From assembly GCA_947371645.1 (NCBI GenBank), contig CANBQJ010000100.1:1-12918 (forward strand): a DNA stretch of 12,918 bases. The letters are read 5' to 3'. Below are positions 1-6,270 of this stretch, one piece after another; the stretch's first letter is position 1, and each line of letters starts with the position of its first letter. The notes beneath the pieces are model-generated. The model did not search any database and was not told the DNA's origin. It worked only from the letters and a program-made list of their open reading frames with translations. The translations under genes were made by a program, and so were the position numbers. The DNA comes from Burkholderiales bacterium (GTDB lineage: Bacteria > Pseudomonadota > Gammaproteobacteria > Burkholderiales > Burkholderiaceae).

Positions 1-1187
1 CCGAAGAAAATCAGGTCGCCATCCTTGGCGCCCGTGCGCTTCAGGATCTCGGCCAGCGCGGCGTCGTGCAGGTTCTTCACGATGGGCGACTGCAGGCCCT
101 CGCGGCCCTTGGCCACTTCGTTCACCTTGATCCAGGCCAGGCCCTTGGCGCCGTAGATCTTCACGAACTCGGTGTACGCATCGATCTCGCCGCGGCTGAT
201 GGCCGCGCCACCCGGCACGCACAGGGCCACCACGCGGCCGCCCTTGGTCGTGGCGGGTGTGGAGAACACCTTGAAGTCGACGTCGGCCATCACCTCGGTC
301 AGCTCGGTGAACTGCAGCTTCACGCGCAGGTCGGGCTTGTCGGAGCCGTACAGGAACATGGCGTCCGAATACTTCATGACCGGGTAGACGCCCAGGTCCA
401 CGTTCAGCGCCTTCATGAAGACGTGGCGGATCATGCCTTCGAACATGTCACGGATTTCCTGCTCGGTCAGGAAGCTCGTTTCAATGTCGATCTGGGTGAA
501 TTCAGGCTGGCGGTCGGCGCGCAGGTCTTCGTCGCGGAAGCACTTGGTGATCTGGTAGTAGCGATCGAAGCCCGCCACCATCAGCAGCTGCTTGAACAGC
601 TGGGGCGACTGGGGCAGCGCAAAGAAGGCGCCGTCGTGCACGCGTGAAGGCACCAGGTAGTCGCGGGCGCCTTCGGGCGTGCTCTTGGTCAGCATCGGCG
701 TTTCGATGTCGACAAAGCCGTGCTCGTCCAAAAACTTGCGCGCTTCCATCGCCACGCGGTAGCGCAGCATCAGGTTCTTCTGCATGTAGGGGCGACGCAG
801 GTCCAGCACGCGGTGCGTGAGGCGGGTCGTCTCCGACAGGTTCTCGTCGTCGATCTGGAAGGGCGGCGTCACCGAGGCGTTCAGCACCTCCAGCGAGTGC
901 GCCAGGACCTCGATCTTGCCGCTGGTCAGGCCCGAGTTTTCAGTGCCGGCGGGGCGGGGGCGCACCAGGCCGGTGACCTTCAGGCAGAACTCGTTGCGCA
1001 CGCCTTCGGCGATCTTGAAAGAGTCGGCACGGTCCGGGTCAAAGACCACCTGCACCAGGCCTTCGCGGTCGCGCATGTCGATGAAGATCACGCCGCCGTG
1101 GTCGCGGCGACGGTGGGCCCAGCCCATCAGCGTCACGGTCTGGCCCATCAGCGTTTCGCTGACCAGACCACAGTAAGTGGTACGCAT
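1..1187 (-). CDS. aspS: aspartyl-tRNA synthetase (3' end outside window)
   Basis: This cytoplasmic class II aminoacyl-tRNA synthetase charges tRNA with aspartate. The N-terminal 395 residues are visible, and the frame is still open at base 1; bacterial AspRS is usually about 590-600 residues, so roughly the last third is missing. Residues 1-105 form the OB-fold anticodon-binding domain ([18 protein letters not shown] at 26-43). The catalytic core follows, with [11 protein letters not shown] at 193-203 and class II motif 2, [18 protein letters not shown], at 217-234. The insertion (GAD-type) domain begins after about residue 285. The ATG is preceded by GGAGA at 1196-1200, eight bases upstream, which fixes the start. 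It is the last visible gene of the minus-strand run FmdB, DUF502, aspS, with a 76-base gap to DUF502. His30 and Gly81 occupy positions linked in the literature to relaxed tRNA(Asp)/tRNA(Asn) specificity, so the enzyme may be non-discriminating. The identification is secure; the specificity is inference. Confidence 0.97.
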   Translation of the reverse strand, partial: MRTTYCGLVSETLMGQTVTLMGWAHRRRDHGGVIFIDMRDREGLVQVVFDPDRADSFKIAEGVRNEFCLKVTGLVRPRPAGTENSGLTSGKIEVLAHSLEVLNASVTPPFQIDDENLSETTRLTHRVLDLRRPYMQKNLMLRYRVAMEARKFLDEHGFVDIETPMLTKSTPEGARDYLVPSRVHDGAFFALPQSPQLFKQLLMVAGFDRYYQITKCFRDEDLRADRQPEFTQIDIETSFLTEQEIRDMFEGMIRHVFMKALNVDLGVYPVMKYSDAMFLYGSDKPDLRVKLQFTELTEVMADVDFKVFSTPATTKGGRVVALCVPGGAAISRGEIDAYTEFVKIYGAKGLAWIKVNEVAKGREGLQSPIVKNLHDAALAEILKRTGAKDGDLIFF

Positions 1188-1226
1188 TGTTCTTGTCTCC
1201 GGCAGAAAAATCGGGTGGGGCGCGGC

Positions 1227-1254
1227 GCGGGTCGCCATCAGGCCCCAAACCCGC
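1227..1254. repeat. inverted repeat between DUF502 gene and aspS
   Basis: Six-base arms GCGGGT (1227-1232) and ACCCGC (1249-1254) are separated by 16 bases in the 76-base spacer upstream of aspS. No T-run follows on the minus strand, so it is not a standard intrinsic terminator. It may be a leader structure of aspS or chance in GC-rich DNA. Confidence 0.2.
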
Positions 1255-1263
1255 CATTGTCGT

Positions 1264-1917
1264 TCAGGAATGGGTCGTCACGGCCGCCGGGGCTGGCGTG
1301 AGGTGAGGGGGCGGCGCCACCACGCCCATCGAGATGATGTATTTCAGCGCCTCGTCCACCGACATGTGCAGCTCCAGCACGTCTGCCTTGGGCACGATCA
1401 GCATGAAGCCCGAAGTGGGGTTGGGCGTGGTCGGCACGTAGAGCGTCAGCATGTCGCCGGCCAGCTGTTGCGCCACCTCGCCCGTGGGCTTGCCGGTGAC
1501 GAAGGCGATCGTCCACGAACCGGCGCGCGGGTACTCCACCAGCACCGCCTGGCGAAAGGCCTGGCCGCTGCTGGAGAACAGCGTGTCCGACACCTGTTTG
1601 ACCGAGGTGTAGATGCTCTTGACGATGGGGATGTTGGACATCACCCGGTTCGACTGGTTGAGGATCCACTGGCCGGCGATGTTGCTCACGGCCGCGCCGG
1701 TCAGCAGCAGCGCCGCGACCACCACCAGCACGCTCAGGCCCGGGATGGTACGCAACTGTTGCAGCCATTCGCGGGCGCTTTCGGGCAGCACGGTTTGCGC
1801 CGCGTGGATCAGCCACGCGAAGACGCCGTCCAGCGTGCCCACCACGTTGGTCAGCACCCAGATGGTGATGGCCAGGGGCAGCCACACCAGCAAGCCGGTC
1901 AGGATGTATTTTTTCAC
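1264..1917 (-). CDS. DUF502 family inner-membrane protein
   Basis: This is a 217-residue membrane protein of the DUF502 family, whose molecular function is not established. The N-terminus [20 protein letters not shown] is the first transmembrane segment (about 4-24), and a second spans about 59-78 ([15 protein letters not shown]). Family hallmarks are [18 protein letters not shown] at 96-113 and [16 protein letters not shown] at 161-176; the C-terminal tail is rich in Pro and Ala. I chose a GTG start at 1915-1917. It puts the family's usual (M)KKY-L-TG N-terminus first, and a GAGG Shine-Dalgarno lies nine bases upstream. The ATG nine codons earlier would run into the fmdB-like stop and add an unrelated MRLPLRPHP extension. 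It sits 11 bases after the FmdB-family gene and upstream of aspS, a neighbourhood common in Betaproteobacteria, and is probably cotranscribed with both. Confidence 0.88.
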   Translation of the reverse strand: MKKYILTGLLVWLPLAITIWVLTNVVGTLDGVFAWLIHAAQTVLPESAREWLQQLRTIPGLSVLVVVAALLLTGAAVSNIAGQWILNQSNRVMSNIPIVKSIYTSVKQVSDTLFSSSGQAFRQAVLVEYPRAGSWTIAFVTGKPTGEVAQQLAGDMLTLYVPTTPNPTSGFMLIVPKADVLELHMSVDEALKYIISMGVVAPPPHLTPAPAAVTTHS

Positions 1918-1926
1918 TGGGTGGGG

Positions 1927-1931
1927 CCTCA
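1927..1931 (-). promoter_or_regulatory. ribosome binding site of the DUF502 gene, overlapping upstream stop codon
   Basis: On the minus strand the sequence is TGAGG. TGA is the stop of the FmdB-family gene, and GAGG is a Shine-Dalgarno nine bases before the GTG at 1917. The overlap supports the GTG start and suggests translational coupling of the two genes. Confidence 0.6.
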
Positions 1932-2282
1932 GTGGCAGGCGCAAGGGCCGCCACAGCCGGCCGCCGCCGAGGTGCCGCCGCCGTCAGACGACGAACTGCC
2001 GCCCCCGGATGAGGGTTCGGAGGCGGGCGCTGCGGTCGCGCCAGCAGCTGCGGCACCAGCGGCACCGGCACCGGCCACGGCGGGGGCATTGCTGCCCGAG
2101 CCCCCCTTGAAGTCGGTGGCATACCAGCCCGAGCCCTTGAGCTGGAAGCCGGCGGCGGTGATCTGCTTCTTGAAGCTGTCGGCCCCGCAGGACGGGCAGG
2201 TGGTCAGGACCGGGTCGGACATCTTCTGCAAGACGTCTTTGGCGTGGCCGCAGGCCTCGCAGCGGTAAGCGTAAATGGGCAT
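1929..2282 (-). CDS. FmdB-family zinc-ribbon protein
   Basis: This is a 117-residue protein of the FmdB / CxxC_CXXC_SSSS family, named after a putative regulator of an amidase-formamidase locus; its biochemical role is unknown. The N-terminal zinc ribbon is MPIYAYRCEACGH, with Cys8 and Cys11, followed by CPSCG with Cys29 and Cys32, a four-Cys zinc site. A conserved segment GFQLKGSGWYATDFKGG follows at about 45-61. The rest is a low-complexity Ala/Gly/Ser linker that ends in CGGPCACH. The tail carries three Cys and one His and could bind metal too. The ATG has GAGG eight bases upstream. The symporter gene ends 54 bases upstream, and the DUF502 gene starts 11 bases downstream. Family assignment is strong from the ribbon; the regulatory label is historical and not shown by the sequence. 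Confidence 0.9.
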   Translation of the reverse strand: MPIYAYRCEACGHAKDVLQKMSDPVLTTCPSCGADSFKKQITAAGFQLKGSGWYATDFKGGSGSNAPAVAGAGAAGAAAAGATAAPASEPSSGGGSSSSDGGGTSAAAGCGGPCACH

Positions 2283-2293
2283 GTGAAAAACCT

Positions 2294-2305
2294 CGGGAAA
2301 TCCCG
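2294..2305. repeat. short inverted repeat in the 5' leader of the FmdB-family gene
   Basis: CGGGA (2294-2298) and TCCCG (2301-2305) are perfect five-base arms with a two-base spacer, lying next to the gene's GAGG ribosome binding site. The loop is too tight for a good RNA hairpin, so a small operator or chance is as likely. On the minus strand a TTTTT run follows after AGG, but this is too weak to call a terminator. Confidence 0.25.
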
Positions 2306-2315
2306 TGAAGTCACC

Positions 2316-2321
2316 ATTCTA
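2316..2321 (-). promoter_or_regulatory. candidate -10 element for the FmdB-family / DUF502 / aspS run
   Basis: On the minus strand TAGAAT matches the sigma-70 -10 consensus at five of six positions. It lies 33 bases before the FmdB-family ATG. A TTGACG that overlaps the symporter stop codon is only 13 bases upstream, too close for a normal -35, so the promoter is tentative. Confidence 0.3.
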
Positions 2322-2336
2322 GAGGGAGGGCAGTCG

Positions 2337-3821
2337 TCAAGCGCCCAGCGTTGGTTTGTCCAGGTGGTGCTTGCGGCCGTGCACATCAGGCAGCAGCTGC
2401 GGCAGCAGCGAGCCCAGGGCCATGCCCGCCAGGGCCGCCAGCAGGCCGGCGAGCTGGCCTGGGAAGGCCTCGTTCCACTTGCCGTCGCCGAACACGCTGT
2501 TGGCCACGAAGGGCGCCCAGGTGCCGATGCCGGCCACAATGGACACAATGGCGCCCTGCGTCGTCGCGCGCTTCCAGTACAGCCCGAAGGTCAGCGGCAC
2601 GAAGGCGCCGACCAGCGTCACCTGGTAGGCGGCCGACACCATGTCGTAGATGGGCGTGCCCTTCATCTTGACGGCATAGAGCAAGACCAGGCCCGTGAAG
2701 ACCAGGATGGTGACGCGCAGCGACAGCAGCACCTGGCGGTCGCTCATGCCCGGCTTGAGGTTGCGCAGGATGTTTTCGACGAAGCTGGTGGACGGCGCCA
2801 GCAGCGTGGCCGAAGAAGTCGATTTGATGGCCGAAACCAGCGCGCCGAAGAAGAAGATCTGCGCCACCAGCGGCATGTGCGCCAGGATCAGCGTGGGCAG
2901 CACCTTTTGCGAGTCGCCGGCCAGCAGCGTCCTGGTCTGCTCCGGCATGATGAGCAGCGACGAGGCCACGATGAACATGGGCACGAAGGCGAAGGCCAGG
3001 TAGCTGAAGCCGCCGATCATCGCGCCGCGGCGTGCGGTCGGGGCGTCCTTGGCCGACATCACCCGCTGGAAGACGTCCTGCTGCGGGATCGAGCCCAGCA
3101 TCATCGTGATGGCCGTGCCCACGAAGGCGATCCAGCTGTGGGCCGTGTGCTCGGCGGGCAGGATCTTGAACCAGTCGTTGGCCTGCGCCATCTCCAGCAC
3201 CTTGCCCGCGCCGCCGGCCTGGTGGCCCGCCATCACCGCGATCAGCGACAGCCCCACGACCAGCACGATCATCTGGATGAAGTCCGTCCAGGCCACGGCC
3301 AGCATGCCGCCGATCAGCACGTAGACCAGGACCAGGCTGGTGCCGATGAACATGCCCCACTCCGGGCTGATCTGCTCGCCCGACAGCACCGAGAACACCA
3401 GGCCCAGCGCCGTGATCTGCGCCGCCACCCAGCCCAGGTAGCTCAGGATGATGACGATCGAGCAGAAGACTTCCACGCCCTTGCCGAAACGGCTGCGGTA
3501 GAAGTCGCCAATCGTCAGCAGGTCCATCTTGTAGAGCCGCGACGCGAAGAAGGCGCCGACCAGCACCAGGCACATCGACGCGCCAAACGGGTCTTCGATG
3601 ACGGCGTTCAAGCCGCCTTGCACGAACTTGGCCGGGATGCCCATCACCGTCTCGGCGCCGAACCAGGTGGCGAAGGTGGTGGTGATGACCATGGCCAGCG
3701 GCAGGCTGCGGCCCGCCACGGCGAAGTCGGCGGTGTCCTTGATGCGGGTGCCGGCGTAGATGCCGATGCCCATGGTGCCAACCAGGTAGAGGATGACGAA
3801 GGCGAGCAGGGTGGTGTTCAT
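2337..3821 (-). CDS. sodium:solute symporter family transporter
   Basis: This 494-residue inner-membrane protein of the SSS family (PutP/SGLT/choline-transporter superfamily, LeuT fold) should couple Na+ entry to uptake of a small solute. About 13 hydrophobic segments are visible, the first at about 5-23 and the last at about 454-476. Family motifs include ATWFGAETVMG at 51-61, GGMLAVAWTDFIQ at 171-183, QQDVFQRVMSAKDA at 247-260, and IKSTSSATLLAPSTSF at 332-347. In the last, Ser334-Thr335 align with the Ser-Thr pair that coordinates Na+ at the Na2 site of PutP, so the sodium site looks intact. The length is normal. The substrate cannot be read from sequence; WFGAETVMG and the EDPFGAS segment recall choline-transporter-like members rather than PutP itself. 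The start codon has only a weak ribosome binding site. It lies between ubiB (84-base gap) and the FmdB-family gene (54-base gap) on the same strand. Confidence 0.93.
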   Translation of the reverse strand: MNTTLLAFVILYLVGTMGIGIYAGTRIKDTADFAVAGRSLPLAMVITTTFATWFGAETVMGIPAKFVQGGLNAVIEDPFGASMCLVLVGAFFASRLYKMDLLTIGDFYRSRFGKGVEVFCSIVIILSYLGWVAAQITALGLVFSVLSGEQISPEWGMFIGTSLVLVYVLIGGMLAVAWTDFIQMIVLVVGLSLIAVMAGHQAGGAGKVLEMAQANDWFKILPAEHTAHSWIAFVGTAITMMLGSIPQQDVFQRVMSAKDAPTARRGAMIGGFSYLAFAFVPMFIVASSLLIMPEQTRTLLAGDSQKVLPTLILAHMPLVAQIFFFGALVSAIKSTSSATLLAPSTSFVENILRNLKPGMSDRQVLLSLRVTILVFTGLVLLYAVKMKGTPIYDMVSAAYQVTLVGAFVPLTFGLYWKRATTQGAIVSIVAGIGTWAPFVANSVFGDGKWNEAFPGQLAGLLAALAGMALGSLLPQLLPDVHGRKHHLDKPTLGA

Positions 3822-3848
3822 GACGGGTGGCTCAACAACACAGGGGCT

Positions 3849-3863
3849 CGCGCCCGAGGCGCG
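3849..3863. repeat. GC-rich hairpin between ubiB and the symporter gene
   Basis: CGCGCC and GGCGCG form a perfect six-base stem around a CGA loop. It lies about 43 bases past the ubiB stop codon on the minus strand. No T-run follows, so it is not a canonical terminator. Just upstream on the minus strand is CATAAA (3867-3872), a weak -10 candidate for the symporter gene, which would place the hairpin at the start of that transcript. Confidence 0.3.
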
Positions 3864-3905
3864 CAGTTTATGACGCCCGGAGGCCTCATTTGCCCTGGCC
3901 GTCGC

Positions 3906-5468
3906 TCACCACACCCCCAGCTCGTGGAGTTTCACGGCCAGGTGCGCCGCCGAGACACCCAATGCAAAACCCAGGCCCAGCCACAAGATGCCCGACAAGG
4001 TGCGGTGGGTGCGCCGCTGCTCTTGCAGGATGGCGCGCAGGTCCTGGCGCAGGCCTTCGTCGCCGCGTTCGAGGTTGTGGTGGATCAGGCGGGGCAGCTC
4101 GGGCAGCAGGCGCGCGTAGCGCGGCGCTTCGCGCTTGATGCGCCGCCACAGGCCGCGCAGGCCCACCTGGTCGTGCATCCAGCTCTCCAGGAAGGGCTTG
4201 GCGGTGCTCCAGAGGTCGAGGTCCGGGTCCAGGTCGCGGCCCAGGCCTTCGACGTTCAGCAAGGTTTTTTGCAGCAGCACCAGCTGGGGCTGGATCTCGA
4301 CGTTGAAGCGGCGCGAGATCTGGAAGAGGCGCATCAGCACCTGGCCCAGAGAGATCTCCTTGATCGGGCGGTCAAAGAAGGGCTCGCACACCGTGCGCAC
4401 CGCGCCTTCCAGCTCGTCAACACGGGTGTTGGCCGGCACCCAGCCGCTTTCGATGTGCAGCTCGGCCACGCGCTTGTAGTCGCGGTGGAAAAACGCCACA
4501 AAGTTTTGCGCCAGGTAATCCTTGTCGACTTCTGTGAGCGTGCCGATGATGCCGAAATCGAGCGCGATGTAGCGCCCGAAGGTGGCCGCATCCAGGCTGA
4601 CTTGGATGTTGCCCGGATGCATGTCGGCGTGGAAAAAGCCGTCGCGGAAGACCTGGGTGAAGAAGATGGTCACGCCGTCGCGCGCCAGCTTCTTGATGTC
4701 GACGCCGGCCTCTTCCAGGCGCTGGCGCTGGCTGATGGGCACGCCCTTCATGCGCTCCATCACCATCACCGTGGAGGTGATGTGGTCCCAGTACATCTCG
4801 GGCACCAGGCACAAGTCCAGACCCTGCATGTTGCGGCGCAGCTGGGCGGCGTTGGCGGCCTCGCGCACCAGGTCCAGCTCGTCGTGCAGGTACTTGTCGA
4901 ACTCGGCCACCACCTCGCGGGGCTTGAGGCGCTTGCCGTCGGCCCACAGGCGCTCCACCCAGCCGGCCAGGCTGCGCATCAGGGCCAGGTCGTCGTCGAT
5001 GACGGCCAGCATGCCGGGGCGCAGCACCTTCACGGCCACTTCCTTGCCGTTGTGCAGCACGCCAAAGTGCACCTGGGCCACGGAGGCGCTGGCCACGGGC
5101 TCGATGTCGAACTGCCTGAAGACGGCGGCGATCGGCTTGCCCAGCGCCTTTTCCACCAGTTTCACGGCGACTTCGCCGGGGAAGGGCGGCACGCGGTCTT
5201 GCAGCCGGGCGAGTTCATCGGCCACATCAGGCGGGAGCAGGTCGCGCCGGGTGGACAGCATCTGCCCGAACTTGATGAAGATGGGCCCCAGGCGCTCCAG
5301 GGCCTGGCGCAGGCGTTGCCCTCGGGGGGCGTTGAGCGGCCGGCCCCAGGAGATGACGCGCGCCAGCGCGCTCAAGCGGCGGCTGCGCAGGCTGTCCAGC
5401 AAGAGCCCGTCCAGGCCGTAGCGCAGGACGATCCAGCCGATGAAAAAGGGGCGCAGGTAGGCGCGCAT
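3906..5468 (-). CDS. ubiB: ubiquinone biosynthesis protein UbiB (atypical kinase/ATPase)
   Basis: UbiB is a membrane-bound member of the UbiB/COQ8/ADCK atypical kinase family, required for ubiquinone biosynthesis and thought to act as an ATPase that supports the Ubi enzymes. The 520-residue length is slightly below the 546 of E. coli. Visible family motifs are KFGQ at 66-69, the Ala-rich nucleotide loop ASASVAQVH at 126-134, the VAVK lysine at 147, [10 protein letters not shown] at 197-206, the catalytic-loop-like HADMHPGN at 280-287 (Asp282), and the metal-binding DFG at 304-306. A hydrophobic stretch at about 493-512 ([20 protein letters not shown]) is a C-terminal membrane anchor. The upstream ubiJ stop codon is only 14 bases away on the same strand, so the two are very likely cotranscribed; the ATG has no strong Shine-Dalgarno. 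All kinase-like motifs are intact. Confidence 0.97.
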   Translation of the reverse strand: MRAYLRPFFIGWIVLRYGLDGLLLDSLRSRRLSALARVISWGRPLNAPRGQRLRQALERLGPIFIKFGQMLSTRRDLLPPDVADELARLQDRVPPFPGEVAVKLVEKALGKPIAAVFRQFDIEPVASASVAQVHFGVLHNGKEVAVKVLRPGMLAVIDDDLALMRSLAGWVERLWADGKRLKPREVVAEFDKYLHDELDLVREAANAAQLRRNMQGLDLCLVPEMYWDHITSTVMVMERMKGVPISQRQRLEEAGVDIKKLARDGVTIFFTQVFRDGFFHADMHPGNIQVSLDAATFGRYIALDFGIIGTLTEVDKDYLAQNFVAFFHRDYKRVAELHIESGWVPANTRVDELEGAVRTVCEPFFDRPIKEISLGQVLMRLFQISRRFNVEIQPQLVLLQKTLLNVEGLGRDLDPDLDLWSTAKPFLESWMHDQVGLRGLWRRIKREAPRYARLLPELPRLIHHNLERGDEGLRQDLRAILQEQRRTHRTLSGILWLGLGFALGVSAAHLAVKLHELGVW

Positions 5469-5482
5469 GGCCTGCCGGGGGC

Positions 5483-6058
5483 TCAGGAACGGGAGGTCGT
5501 GGCGTCGCCCGGCTTGCCCTGGCTGCCGGGGCGCCAGCGCATCAGGGCATCGCGGATGCGCGCACCGGCCACACGCAGCGCTTCAGCGGGCGTGCCGCCC
5601 AGCCAGCGGGCGACGTCGTCCTGCACGTCCCAGCGCAGGTTTTTCATCAGCCAGGCCGCGACTTCCGCCAGCGCCACATCGCCTTCGATCTTCACGTCAG
5701 GGCGCTGGCCCTTCAGGGCTCGGCCGGCCAGGGTGACGGGGTCGTCGATCTGCAGCGACAGCGTCAGGCCCTGGCCTTCCTCGTGCCCGGCAGAGGCCGG
5801 CACCCATTCCAGCAGGCCCGCCGGGGTGATCACGAAACGCCAGGCGCCCGAAGCCCACTGGCTCAGGGGCAGGAAGGCAGCCAGCGGCGCCGGCAGCCTG
5901 GACAGGGCAGGGGCCTCCCACCGCAGGTCGATGAACTTGCCGGCATGCGCCTGCAGTTTGGCGCTGGCGACCGGCTCGGACGACAACACGTGGTTGAGCA
6001 GCAGCAGCGTGCGGGGGGCCGCGAAATCGGCCAGCCAGTTCAGGGGGTGGGGTGCCAT
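5483..6058 (-). CDS. ubiJ: ubiquinone biosynthesis accessory factor UbiJ (SCP2 domain)
   Basis: UbiJ is a 191-residue lipid-binding accessory protein, which in E. coli belongs to the soluble Ubi complex that handles hydrophobic ubiquinone intermediates. The N-terminus [20 protein letters not shown] is an amphipathic start, and the SCP2-like domain covers about 30-140. Its end carries the diagnostic [20 protein letters not shown] (122-141) and [19 protein letters not shown] (143-161), which correspond to the IEGD and D-E-L-ARW-GD-A pattern of UbiJ. Length is close to the 201 residues of E. coli UbiJ. I chose the ATG at 6056-6058; the frame stays open another 68 codons upstream, but that extension runs through hairpins and promoter-like DNA and has no family resemblance. 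ubiB follows after 14 bases. ubiE, usually upstream of ubiJ, is absent here: the next gene is the divergent exopolysaccharide operon. Confidence 0.87.
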   Translation of the reverse strand: MAPHPLNWLADFAAPRTLLLLNHVLSSEPVASAKLQAHAGKFIDLRWEAPALSRLPAPLAAFLPLSQWASGAWRFVITPAGLLEWVPASAGHEEGQGLTLSLQIDDPVTLAGRALKGQRPDVKIEGDVALAEVAAWLMKNLRWDVQDDVARWLGGTPAEALRVAGARIRDALMRWRPGSQGKPGDATTSRS

Positions 6059-6064
6059 GGCCTG

Positions 6065-6070
6065 ATTGTA
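6065..6070 (-). promoter_or_regulatory. candidate -10 element of ubiJ
   Basis: On the minus strand TACAAT matches the -10 consensus at five of six positions and is followed by CAGGCC and the ubiJ ATG. Transcription starting about seven bases downstream would begin at or next to the A of the ATG, giving a leaderless or nearly leaderless message. No good -35 is visible at normal spacing. Confidence 0.35.
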
Positions 6071-6102
6071 GGTGGGCGCCGACACGCGCGGCCCGGTCCC
6101 GG

Positions 6103-6117
6103 GGGCCGTCACGGCCC
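6103..6117. repeat. perfect GC hairpin in the ubiJ / exopolysaccharide divergent region
   Basis: GGGCCG, TCA loop and CGGCCC form a six-base perfect stem. A second inverted repeat, CGGCCC and GGGCCG, overlaps its left side. It may be an operator for a regulator of the divergent promoters or cruciform-prone GC-rich DNA; no T-run follows directly on either strand. Confidence 0.3.
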
Positions 6118-6144
6118 TGCCTCGGAACGCGGGGGTTTTTAGGC

Positions 6145-6150
6145 CACAAT
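6145..6150 (+). promoter_or_regulatory. candidate -10 element of the exopolysaccharide operon
   Basis: CACAAT followed by G, in the context TTTTTAGGCCACAATG, resembles a betaproteobacterial -10 (four of six to consensus). The hexamer 17 bases upstream, TCGGAA, is a poor -35. Transcription would start near 6157 and give a leader of about 115 bases before the ATG at 6271. Confidence 0.3.
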
Positions 6151-6162
6151 GTTTCTGCTCAT

Positions 6163-6182
6163 CCCGCAACGCGGGCTTTTTT
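6163..6182 (+). terminator. intrinsic-terminator-like hairpin in the exopolysaccharide operon leader
   Basis: CCCGC (6163-6167) and GCGGG (6171-6175) pair around an AAC loop, followed by C and six T residues (6177-6182). On the plus strand this has the form of a short rho-independent terminator. No plus-strand gene precedes it, since ubiJ is divergent, so it would act on transcripts entering the exopolysaccharide operon. It could be an attenuator, an insulator against antisense transcription, or the end of a very short RNA. The five-base stem is short. Confidence 0.5.
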
Positions 6183-6231
6183 GTCTTTCCAGAACTCCCG
6201 CGAAGGCCGCAAGGCTCAAAGCCACTGGCGG

Positions 6232-6253
6232 ATTGCGCCCCGCCTGGCGCAGT
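6232..6253 (+). promoter_or_regulatory. leader hairpin upstream of the phosphotransferase start codon
   Basis: ATTGCGCC (6232-6239) and GGCGCAGT (6246-6253) pair over eight positions, including one U-G wobble, around the loop CCGCCT. The hairpin ends 17 bases before the ATG at 6271, in a stretch with no recognisable Shine-Dalgarno. It may influence translation initiation. Confidence 0.35.
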
Positions 6254-6270
6254 GCGAACCATTGGTGCAC

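Noticed and set aside
2293..2340. TTGACG plus TAGAAT as a strong sigma-70 promoter
   Set aside because: The two hexamers are only 13 bases apart, too short for sigma-70; only the -10 is kept as a weak candidate.
2244..6065. Open plus-strand frame of 1273 codons antisense to the symporter, ubiB and ubiJ
   Set aside because: Its product is an Ala/His/Arg/Gln-rich sequence without recognisable domains, and it mirrors three clear minus-strand genes. Long antisense frames are expected in high-GC DNA with strong third-position bias.
6227..6237. GGCGGATTGCG as an RfaH ops (JUMPStart) element
   Set aside because: Only the GGCGG core matches GGCGGTAGCGT; the following bases do not. RfaH-type control is still possible but this is not evidence for it.
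6059..6262. N-terminal extension of UbiJ by 68 residues
   Set aside because: The extension crosses hairpins and promoter-like sequence, is unlike the UbiJ family, and would make the protein much longer than usual.
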